Assembly (NCBI GenBank): GCA_007128275.1
Contig: SKXR01000246.1
Span: forward strand, 1 to 24,503
Reading direction: 5' to 3'
DNA length: 24,503 bases
Source of the DNA: Kiritimatiellia bacterium
GTDB lineage: Bacteria > Verrucomicrobiota > Kiritimatiellia > SLAD01
The notes beneath the pieces are model-generated. The model saw only the letters and a program-made list of their open reading frames with translations, was not told the origin of the DNA and did not search any database. Below are positions 1 to 6,921 of the stretch, in pieces. The first letter of the stretch is position 1. Every line of letters starts with the position of its first letter. The translations under genes were made by a program, and so were the position numbers.

Positions 1-230
1 CCCGCCAACTGGCGTCGATGGATTCCGGCGTCGCATAGCTCCGCCCTCCAACCCCGCCAACTGGCGTCGATGGATTCCGGCGTCGCATAGCTCCGCCCTC
101 CAACCCCGCCAACTGGCGTCGATGGATTCCGGCGTCGCATAGCTCCGCCCTCCAATCCCGCCAACTGGCGTCGATGGATTCCGGCGTCGCATAGCTCCGC
201 CCTCCAACCCCGCCAACTGGCGTCGATGGA
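1..230. repeat. Tandem array of 52-bp repeat units (4.4 copies)
   Basis: Four nearly identical 52-bp units start at 1, 53, 105 and 157, and a partial fifth starts at 209. The only difference I see is C to T at 156. Each unit contains the left arm of the larger palindromic element found at 6661-6913 (core GTCGCATAGCTCCGCCCTCC). The array may continue to the left of the window. It lies just downstream of the minus-strand glycosyltransferase that ends at 299. Confidence 0.95.
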
Positions 231-251
231 GGGGCGCGCTATGCGAGCCCG
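182..251. repeat. Complete palindromic element terminating the tandem array
   Basis: After the partial fifth unit the sequence continues into a right arm (GGAGGGGCGCGCTATGCGAGCC, 229-250 approximately). This arm is an imperfect reverse complement of the left arm GGCGTCGCATAGCTCCGCCCTCC. The last unit is therefore a full hairpin element of about 70 bp, like those at 6661-6913, while the preceding units are left-half copies only. Confidence 0.75.
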
Positions 252-298
252 TTTCCTGGACATGCGCGGCAATGGAAATTCAACACGAAGATGTTCCT

Positions 299-1369
299 CT
301 ACTGTGCGGTATCGAGTAAAGCCCGAATCTCGCCCGTCAGGTCGCGGGACAAGGCGCGTTGGACGCGTTCCCGTTGGCCGACCAGAACCCGCTCGCGTAA
401 TCCGCCGTCCGATAATAGATTATGGAATAATTCAGCCAGTTCTCGATGGTTCAGATCGTCGTACAACACGCCTGCGCCGTCCATCGCTTCCGGCGTACCG
501 CCGGCGATACGGCTGATGACCGGAAGCCCCTTATACATGGCTTCCAGCAGCGGTAGGCAATAGCCTTCGTGTTCGCTGGTGCACACGTACAGGTCGGACA
601 ACTGATAATACACGCTCAAACCCGCCTGCGAGGCGAAGCCTTCCAGGCAGATGTTAGGAATATCCAGATCTCCGGCCATCATGCGCAACAGGGTGTAATA
701 CCGGGGGCAACTGCGGTTGGATCCGACGACGAACAGGCGGCTGAGCGGGTTGATGGTCTTGTGATACCATGCAAACGCTTGGATGAGATCTTCCACCCGC
801 TTGTTGGGGGCGATGCGCCCGACGAATAGGATGGTGGTCATGGGGGCCTGCCGACGCCGTAACAATTCCTCGTCCGGCGGTGTATCCAGCAGGTTGGTGG
901 AGAAAGGCAGCTCAAACACGTGAACAGGCGAGATGCCCATACCCTCCAGTTCGGACGCATTGAACCGGGAGGCCGCCCAGACGGCGTCCGCGTGTCCGGC
1001 CACCTCGCACAGTTCGACGCGCGCATCGCGCAACTGTGCCGCAACGGTGTCGTCAAACCCGTCGAAGTATTCGGCCGGCGTGATGTTGTGGTATACGAGA
1101 ATCTTCTTCCCTCGCGCGCGGAGAAAGTGCGGCGTGGTGGGCGCCGCGAGGCCGTAATGATAAAGGGTCACATCCTCCGGGGCGGGGGCATACGCCTCCA
1201 GCGGACGGCAGGACGCGCGCATCGGCGGGGAGACGCGGTCGGTGGGCGCGAAAATATCCGATGCATGTCCGAGTGCGCGCACGACATCGCGCATGATCAG
1301 GGCGGCATTCGAGATGGCGTCGCCGTCGGCGAATCCGGCCAGCAATTGATCTATACGGGGCTTGGTCAT
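299..1369 (-). CDS. GT4-family glycosyltransferase
   Basis: This 356-aa protein is a complete GT-B-fold glycosyltransferase of family GT4 and would transfer a sugar from a nucleotide-sugar donor to a growing glycan at the cytoplasmic membrane face. The C-terminal nucleotide-binding domain starts near residue 178 with a FVGRIAPNKR strand-loop. The family EX7E motif is present in the EGYCLPLLE stretch (E268 and E276). The N-terminal half contains a VYHNITP acceptor-side motif common in this family. The ATG overlaps the stop of the upstream small ORF by 4 bp (ATGA, 1366-1369), so it is the last gene of the wzm-wzt operon. Donor and acceptor cannot be read from sequence. Confidence 0.93.
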   Translation of the reverse strand: MTKPRIDQLLAGFADGDAISNAALIMRDVVRALGHASDIFAPTDRVSPPMRASCRPLEAYAPAPEDVTLYHYGLAAPTTPHFLRARGKKILVYHNITPAEYFDGFDDTVAAQLRDARVELCEVAGHADAVWAASRFNASELEGMGISPVHVFELPFSTNLLDTPPDEELLRRRQAPMTTILFVGRIAPNKRVEDLIQAFAWYHKTINPLSRLFVVGSNRSCPRYYTLLRMMAGDLDIPNICLEGFASQAGLSVYYQLSDLYVCTSEHEGYCLPLLEAMYKGLPVISRIAGGTPEAMDGAGVLYDDLNHRELAELFHNLLSDGGLRERVLVGQRERVQRALSRDLTGEIRALLDTAQ

Positions 1370-1791
1370 TTCTTTTCCAATGCCGCAATGCGCGCTTCCA
1401 GGCGCGCAGCCTCCGCGCGACGCTGCTCCCGCTCGTATTCCAACGCACTGGAATAGAGGCTGTTGATCAGATTCTGGCGAAACGTGATGCGGTCATGTTG
1501 ATAGCGTAACAGGGTCCACAGTTTTGTCTTCACCCAGACGGCGCATTTCCCGCGCCAGCCGCCCCGATGCGGAATCTCGAAGGGCATGGTGTCGACGTTG
1601 TCGCGATAGCGTATCAGGCGGATGAACGTGTCCTGATACTCGGCGTGGGATTGGGCGTCGCGCAGCGCCAGGGCGTTGAGTTCGGCCGGCACCTCGACGG
1701 GTGGGGGGCGCTGCGCATGTTCCTGCATACCGCGCTCAATGCGCTCCTGCATGTCCGCCGTGCGGTCCTGATTGTTGATGATGATCTTCAT
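1366..1791 (-). CDS. Small coiled-coil protein of the export operon, unknown function
   Basis: This 141-aa protein has no signal peptide or membrane segment. Its middle is basic and aromatic (GKCAVWVKTKLWTLLRYQHD, about residues 81-100), followed by a RQNLINSLY stretch. A Glu/Arg/Ala-rich C-terminus (about 114-141) looks like a coiled coil. The motif of basic-aromatic patch, RQ..FN/LIN and coiled coil resembles segments I associate with the ends of O-antigen methyltransferases and glycosyltransferases, so this could be a free-standing membrane-association or docking module; that is an inference. Its ATG directly abuts the wzt stop codon, and its own stop overlaps the GT4 start. It is clearly coding because it fits tightly between both neighbours. 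Confidence 0.8.
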   Translation of the reverse strand: MKIIINNQDRTADMQERIERGMQEHAQRPPPVEVPAELNALALRDAQSHAEYQDTFIRLIRYRDNVDTMPFEIPHRGGWRGKCAVWVKTKLWTLLRYQHDRITFRQNLINSLYSSALEYEREQRRAEAARLEARIAALEKK

Positions 1792-2985
1792 TTACCCATC
1801 CAGGTCCGCCTGGTGCTCCCACGTGTGCTCCAACTGCATCAATCCCGGCGTGTCCGACGTGTCTTTGATCGCAAAAGGATGCCAGTCCTCCCGACGATGA
1901 TATTGCACGCTATGATCCCACGAATGGATGGAGAGCGACAAGAAGAAGTTGCCCTTCTTCAGGGTCAACGGCTGGATCTTCAAGCGCATGAATCCTTCGC
2001 CTTCGATCGAATCAATCGGAACGTTCCCCAATTGCGTGTTGGATCCGAACACGTAGAACCCGTTGCCGGTCTTGATGTTGAATCCGAACACGGGGTTCTC
2101 GATCCGTTTATGGGCCTTGTAATGAATTTCGATGATCATGGCCCCGCCGGTGTCGAACGACGCGGTCTCGTCGTTGTGCTCGTCGAGGAAACGTACGCCC
2201 AGCATTTCCACGTCGCGTGTGCCGTGTTCTTCCACGTTCAACATACCGAGTCGGACCATGTAGGACTTGAGATAATTGAAGATCACGTCGGTGGGCGGCC
2301 CCTGCATGATCAATCGCCCGTCATGAATCAGCATGACTTCGTCGCAAAACTGTTCCACGGTTTCCAGCGCGTGCGTGACGAAGAGCAGGGTCTTCCCCTG
2401 TTTCTGGAATTGGCGGATGCGATCCAGACATTTCATCTGAAAGGCCATATCGCCCACGGCCAGGACTTCGTCCACGAGCAGGATGTCGGGGTTCATTTCG
2501 ATGGCGACCGAGAACCCGAGGCGCACGTACATCCCGCTGGAGTAATGTTTGACCGGCATGTCGATGAACTCGCGCAGGCCGGCGAAATCCACGATATGGT
2601 CGAACCGTTGCCGCACGAATTCACGGGGCATCCCGAGGATCGCGGCGTTAAGGAATACATTCTCGCGGCCGGTTAAGTCGGGATGAAAGCCCGCGCCGAG
2701 TTCGAGCAGGGACGAGATGCGGCCCTCCGTACGGAGAGCGCCGGTCGTAGGGGTAATGGTCCCTGCGATGAGCCCAAGCATGGAACTTTTCCCTGAACCG
2801 TTGGGACCGATCACCCCCACGGTGCGTCCGGCGGGGATCTGGAAATTCACGTCGCGCAACGCCCAGAACTGTTCGCGCGGTTGGCGTTTGAGCCAACGGG
2901 AGCAGGTCCCGAACAGGGTGGGCGGCGCCATGCCCTGTACGTGGTAGGCCTTGCCGAGTTGTTGAGCTTCTATCGCGATCGTCAT
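1792..2985 (-). CDS. wzt: Polysaccharide ABC exporter ATP-binding subunit (Wzt) with C-terminal glycan-binding domain
   Basis: This 397-aa protein would power export of a lipid-linked polysaccharide across the inner membrane with the Wzm permease. The nucleotide-binding domain is complete: Walker A GPNGSGKSS (60-68), signature YSSGM (148-152), Walker B ILLVDE (168-173) and the H-loop histidine at 205. The extra domain from about residue 250 to 397 is beta-rich and corresponds to the Wzt C-terminal carbohydrate-binding domain, which recognises the end of the finished chain in the O8/O9a-type systems. That suggests export of a terminally modified polymer, and methyltransferases are present in the window. 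The start codon overlaps the wzm stop by one base (TAATG). Confidence 0.96.
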   Translation of the reverse strand: MTIAIEAQQLGKAYHVQGMAPPTLFGTCSRWLKRQPREQFWALRDVNFQIPAGRTVGVIGPNGSGKSSMLGLIAGTITPTTGALRTEGRISSLLELGAGFHPDLTGRENVFLNAAILGMPREFVRQRFDHIVDFAGLREFIDMPVKHYSSGMYVRLGFSVAIEMNPDILLVDEVLAVGDMAFQMKCLDRIRQFQKQGKTLLFVTHALETVEQFCDEVMLIHDGRLIMQGPPTDVIFNYLKSYMVRLGMLNVEEHGTRDVEMLGVRFLDEHNDETASFDTGGAMIIEIHYKAHKRIENPVFGFNIKTGNGFYVFGSNTQLGNVPIDSIEGEGFMRLKIQPLTLKKGNFFLSLSIHSWDHSVQYHRREDWHPFAIKDTSDTPGLMQLEHTWEHQADLDG

Positions 2986-3791
2986 TATAACATGTCCGAG
3001 AAATTACGTTGTGCGCGCTGAAAGATCATATAGGCGATGATCAGCAGACCGGCCGGCCAGAGCCAGCCGAGCAGGGCCGCGTTCGACCAGGGAAACTCCG
3101 CGCCGGGCAGTTGGAGGGAGCGGTATCCGGAAATAATGACCGCCAGCGGGTTCAGCAGGTATAGCTGTTGCAGGCGCGGCAGGTCGGCGGTCATTGTTTG
3201 CACCAGGGCGAACGTGTACATGACCGGACTCATGAAGAACCACGCGCTCAGGAAAAGGTTCACCACATGTTGCGTATCCCTGAAATACACGTTGGCCGCG
3301 GATACCAGCATCACCAGCGAGAAATTGAACAGGAAATGGTACAGCACGATGACGGGCACGGCGATTGTCCACAGGTCGAGCATGCCGCCTTCCCGGAACA
3401 GCAGGACGGCGACAATGATGAACTGAACCACCAACATCAGCAGGAAATTTATCAGCGCGGACAGCGTAATGGACAGGGGCATGAGGATGCGGGGAAAGTA
3501 GACCTTCTTGACCAGATTGGCGCTGCCGCTGATACAACTGGTGCCCGTGGAGACGCATTGCACGGTGAACTGCCACGCGAACACGCCGATGATGATGTCC
3601 TCGTTCTGGATGGGCACGCCGCGTCCCGCGATGAGGCGGAGGAAGAAGATGTAGATGATCGCCATGAACAGCGGCGTCAGGATCGTCCACAGAAAACCAA
3701 GCACGGAACCCTTGTAACGGCCCTTTAGATCGCGGGCGACCAAGTTCCAGATCAGTTCCCGATACGTTTGTATGGTTTCGATAATATTCAT
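2985..3791 (-). CDS. wzm: Polysaccharide ABC exporter permease (Wzm, ABC-2 type)
   Basis: This 268-aa integral membrane protein has about six hydrophobic segments. The N-terminal ARDLKGRYKGSVLGFLWTIL stretch and the VYFRDTQHVV and FFMSPVMY segments are typical of ABC-2 permeases of the Wzm/KpsM/TagG group. It would form the translocation channel with Wzt. It is the first gene of a tight four-gene unit (wzm, wzt, coiled-coil protein, GT4) and is preceded by a promoter-like sequence at 3830-3858. No strong Shine-Dalgarno sequence is visible before the ATG at 3791. Confidence 0.96.
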   Translation of the reverse strand: MNIIETIQTYRELIWNLVARDLKGRYKGSVLGFLWTILTPLFMAIIYIFFLRLIAGRGVPIQNEDIIIGVFAWQFTVQCVSTGTSCISGSANLVKKVYFPRILMPLSITLSALINFLLMLVVQFIIVAVLLFREGGMLDLWTIAVPVIVLYHFLFNFSLVMLVSAANVYFRDTQHVVNLFLSAWFFMSPVMYTFALVQTMTADLPRLQQLYLLNPLAVIISGYRSLQLPGAEFPWSNAALLGWLWPAGLLIIAYMIFQRAQRNFSDML

Positions 3792-3829
3792 AATCGCGAC
3801 GCTCGCCGGCGTCAGAACGTGAAGGGATA

Positions 3830-3858
3830 CGTATAAAGGGAGACGGCGCCTTTGTCAC
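3830..3858 (-). promoter_or_regulatory. Predicted sigma70-type promoter of the wzm-wzt operon
   Basis: On the minus strand GTGACA (3858-3853, 5 of 6 matches to TTGACA) is followed after exactly 17 bp by TATACG (3835-3830, 4 of 6 to TATAAT). Transcription would start near 3823, about 30 nt upstream of the wzm ATG. This is a prediction from sequence only. Confidence 0.5.
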
Positions 3859-3882
3859 GACGGAAACCGGGTGCTTCCGTTC

Positions 3883-4015
3883 TTATACCATTCTCTATTA
3901 CTTTCCGGTATAATGTCCAACCCACCCCGGCCTTCGGCCACCCCTCCCGGGAGGGGAAATGAATCATGCTATCCTGGGTTGAGGATGTACCGAAAAGAAT
4001 TGGTGAATGGTATTA
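3883..4015. mobile_element. MITE-like element with 28-bp inverted terminal repeats
   Basis: The left arm (3883-3910) and the reverse complement of the right arm (3988-4015) match at about 22 of 28 positions, including an unbroken ATACCATTC. Between them lies a GC-rich repeat (3921-3959) with a GGCC/GGCC stem at 3929-3939 and a perfect 16-bp palindrome, CCCCTCCCGGGAGGGG, at 3941-3956. There is no coding capacity. The right end coincides exactly with the TAA stop of the membrane-protein gene at 4013. A non-autonomous miniature element or a paired structural repeat is the best reading; no target-site duplication was identified. Confidence 0.6.
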
Positions 4016-6604
4016 GTCCATCCGTGTAAAGGTCATGCCGTGCACTTCCATTCGCGCGGTGGAATGATACACGAGCACGACGTTGAACGGCAGGTTGACG
4101 GGCTGCGTCCAGGTGGCGCGCGTATCCTGTCCGGCTATCACGGGCACAATCACGTCCGGAACCGGATATCGTTCGATGCCTATGTGTACCACGCCGAGTT
4201 CAAACCCGTCCGGCGCGTCGGAGGTGATGTCCAGATCGACCGTGTAGGTGCCCGCTTCAAACGGCAGTTTCGGACCGTAGAACACAAACCCGCTGCGGTC
4301 GTGCAGAGGCCGGAACAACACGCTTTCGCGGTCTCCCGTGATGTGGCCCGCGTGACAGAACAACGGGGCCGGGATGCGAACCGATTCGCCCGGCTTCAGA
4401 TCCGGCCATTGACCGGAACCCAGCAGGGCCATGTCAAAATCGAGCGCGCCGTCAATAAGTGTGCAACGTAGATTTACCGTGCCATAGTCCTCGAGGGGAA
4501 TGGTCCATTCCGACCAGTGCCAGTCCGGTTCACGGACGGTAATCAGCTCTTCGCGCACGGTTTCGCCGTCCACGAGAATTTCCATCTGGATCGCCCCTTC
4601 GCCGCGCAGGCGTACTTTCCAATGGAGATCCGGTGCGGGCGGTGTGGCCGTATCCAACAGCGTGACATAGTCTCCGGTGCGAGCGAGGCGCGCGTATTCC
4701 CGGTTGGACGCCTGTTCGTCCTGACGAATGTCCAACGCGTCACGCCGGATGTGCTCGAATTCGTAGTGGCGGGCGGGAAAGAAACGCGTCCACTCCGGCA
4801 TCCACGCCGGACGGGGTTGCGGTTCTTCAAGGATCTTGAATGACCAGACCGAACCGGATTGGGCGAGGAACCGCATACGCGGGTGATCATGAAAGCGTTT
4901 GAGGGTTTGGGCGATGGGGAACGGACTGACCTTTTCGGGAAAAATATCTTCATGGACCACCACGTATCGGATCCCGCGCGCCATGAGATTATCCGCCTGT
5001 TCGTCGCTCATCCATCCTTGATTGATGCTCTGAAAGCGGAGAAAGACGTCCTCGAGATAGGCGACACGAATGGCGGGGGTGTAACCGTTGATCATCCGGA
5101 TGCGATACAACGAGACGAAATGTTGGTAGATGGAGGCGTAATGGGTGTCGCCCGGCCACAAGGTCACGACCAACGCGTGCGGGTCCAATCCGTCCGTAGC
5201 CGCATCGTCGGCGACGGCCGCGTAGGCGGGTTGTTCGGTCTGTAGAAGCGAGATGGTGGGATGAGTGCGCCGTCCGTATTCGCCGATCAGCAGCAGGGCG
5301 GGAATCAAAGCAAAAAGGACGATGGTGCGGCGTTTGGCAAGAGGGGGAAGCAGGGCGGCCAGAGAAAGGGCGCCGGCCACGGCGAGTAAGGAAGGCATGA
5401 GGCTGAAGATCTTGCCGGTTTGCCGTATCATGGCATACGGGGGAATGAGATCGCGCGCCCACAGAAACGCGCGCCCTCCGAACGGTCCGTGAGGCCCGAC
5501 CGCCAGCAGGGCCACCCCGCCGAACAAGGCGAGAAGCAGGCCCAAGACGATGGCCGGACGCCAATCTTCTCTTCGGCGGCGACGTAGCAGGCGCCTTGCG
5601 CTGGCGATCGAACCGGCTAGCAGCAGCGCGATGATCGTGTAGCCCACATAGATCTGGCTGGATATGGGGTGCTCTTCCCAAGCAAACAACCCTTTGCGGT
5701 CGGGCGAGAAACCCATAACTTCGACCAGGTCCCGGCCTTCCGCCATGTGCGTGTCCGCCAGGTCGAGCGATCCCGCCCGGCTATAAAGCACCGTGGCGAT
5801 GGCCAGCACGGCGGCGGGTAGCAAGGCGATGACGAGGGCGCGCCAGGCCGCAGGCACGCGCCAATCGAACTCTTCGCGCGCCGCCAAGGCCACGACGCAC
5901 CACGCCGGGATGATCAATACATTGAAAAAGAACACGTGCACGTCCGAGGAAAAGGACAATACGATCGCCAGCCCCGCTATCCAGCCACCGCTTATTCGAT
6001 TATTGCGAACGGCATGATCCAGACCGAGCAGGAGCAGGGGAACCCACGTCATCCCGTACCCGGTCGGACTGCCGCCGAGGAACGCAAACCAGCGGAAAGG
6101 CAGCAGGATGCCCACGAGCGCCAGCGACCCCGCGATCCATTCGTTCTTCACGTACCGCCGAACCAACAGCCAGGTAAACAGGTACGTGAGCCAGAGTCCG
6201 ATGAAGCCGGTGGCGTTGAAGGCGAAGGCGCGCCCGCCGATGGGTTCAAACGCGGCGTAGAAGAGGGAAAAGGGAAAGTAATACGTGCTGCGATCGTAAC
6301 GTGCTTCGTCGTCGCCCGTGTTGAATTCGTAGAGGTTATAGAACCACGGCGTATCGCCGCGCAGCATGTCGCCGAAGATCCAAAAATAGTAGAGCAGTTG
6401 CAGGTGATCGCCGGGGATCATGTACCGCGCGTCCTGCGCTTCCACGCGTCCGTGCGCCGCCGGGATGCCGTCCGTGACGTATTGGGGCAGCGGCCAGGTA
6501 AAAATCATCCAGACGACGAGCGTGATCAGGAACGAAAGGCCGAGCAGTCGGCCGGGAGCGAGCCGCGCATTCGGCGTGCGATCTATGGTGGTGTTTTCCG
6601 ACAT
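4013..6604 (-). CDS. Large multi-pass membrane protein, GT-C/YfhO-like glycosyltransferase candidate (copy 2)
   Basis: This 863-aa protein has an N-terminal membrane anchor, then a large loop with a conserved MIPGDHLQLLYYFW segment and YEFNTGDD. About ten hydrophobic segments follow, to roughly residue 470. The long extracytoplasmic C-terminal half contains WPGDTHYASIYQHF and, from about 620, beta-rich sandwich-like modules. The architecture resembles GT-C-fold lipid-phosphosugar-dependent transferases of the YfhO type, which would decorate the glycan on the periplasmic side; this is a fold-level inference. The frame stays open upstream to 6886, but that part is translated repeat DNA, so I start at ATG 6604, which aligns with the paralogue at 6922-9471. 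The stop codon lies in a MITE-like arm. Confidence 0.85.
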   Translation of the reverse strand: MSENTTIDRTPNARLAPGRLLGLSFLITLVVWMIFTWPLPQYVTDGIPAAHGRVEAQDARYMIPGDHLQLLYYFWIFGDMLRGDTPWFYNLYEFNTGDDEARYDRSTYYFPFSLFYAAFEPIGGRAFAFNATGFIGLWLTYLFTWLLVRRYVKNEWIAGSLALVGILLPFRWFAFLGGSPTGYGMTWVPLLLLGLDHAVRNNRISGGWIAGLAIVLSFSSDVHVFFFNVLIIPAWCVVALAAREEFDWRVPAAWRALVIALLPAAVLAIATVLYSRAGSLDLADTHMAEGRDLVEVMGFSPDRKGLFAWEEHPISSQIYVGYTIIALLLAGSIASARRLLRRRRREDWRPAIVLGLLLALFGGVALLAVGPHGPFGGRAFLWARDLIPPYAMIRQTGKIFSLMPSLLAVAGALSLAALLPPLAKRRTIVLFALIPALLLIGEYGRRTHPTISLLQTEQPAYAAVADDAATDGLDPHALVVTLWPGDTHYASIYQHFVSLYRIRMINGYTPAIRVAYLEDVFLRFQSINQGWMSDEQADNLMARGIRYVVVHEDIFPEKVSPFPIAQTLKRFHDHPRMRFLAQSGSVWSFKILEEPQPRPAWMPEWTRFFPARHYEFEHIRRDALDIRQDEQASNREYARLARTGDYVTLLDTATPPAPDLHWKVRLRGEGAIQMEILVDGETVREELITVREPDWHWSEWTIPLEDYGTVNLRCTLIDGALDFDMALLGSGQWPDLKPGESVRIPAPLFCHAGHITGDRESVLFRPLHDRSGFVFYGPKLPFEAGTYTVDLDITSDAPDGFELGVVHIGIERYPVPDVIVPVIAGQDTRATWTQPVNLPFNVVLVYHSTARMEVHGMTFTRMD

Positions 6605-6921
6605 ATTCGTTCTGATGGTTGCGCCGGCTACCGGTCTCGCGCACCGCTCCGTGCACCTCCTCCGGCGTCGCATAGCTCCCGCCTTCCAACCCTGCCAACT
6701 TCCATGCTGGAGGGGCGAGCTACGCGAGCCCGATCCTCCGGCGTCGCATAGCTCCCGCCTTCGCAAAGCCTGCGGCGCGGCACGCCGCCCTCCAACCCCG
6801 CCAACTTCCATGCTGGAGGGGCGAGCTGCGCGAGCCCGATCCCCCGGCGTCGCATAGCTCCGCCCTCCAACCCCGCCAACTTCCATGCTGGAGGGGCGAG
6901 CTACGCGAGCCCGGCTCGAAG
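6605..6921. repeat. Three tandem palindromic repeat elements between the paralogous membrane-protein genes
   Basis: Elements run at about 6662-6733, 6737-6838 and 6843-6913. Each has a left arm (GGCGTCGCATAGCTCC...CCTCCAACCC), a short loop (CCAACTTCCATGC) and a right arm (GGAGGGGCGAGCTACGCGAGCCC) that is imperfectly complementary to the left. The middle copy carries about 30 extra bp (CTTCGCAAAGCCTGCGGCG onward) and is the long variant, also seen inverted at 11325-11436. Because these repeats lack stops in one minus-strand frame, they falsely extend the downstream gene by 94 codons. Apart from the repeats this 317-bp gap appears empty. Confidence 0.9.

Noticed and set aside
1..230. CRISPR array
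   Set aside because: The 52-bp units follow each other without unique spacers and match a dispersed hairpin element. No cas genes are present.
1567..2676. Long plus-strand ORF of 369 codons
   Set aside because: It is antisense to wzt and the coiled-coil gene. It is His/Asp/Val-rich, as expected of a shadow frame in GC-rich DNA, and has no recognisable domain.
6605..6886. 94-codon N-terminal extension of the membrane protein at 4013-6604
   Set aside because: It is translated palindromic repeat DNA (recurring MEVGGVGG-like peptides). The paralogue has no such extension, and ATG 6604 directly precedes the expected first membrane span.
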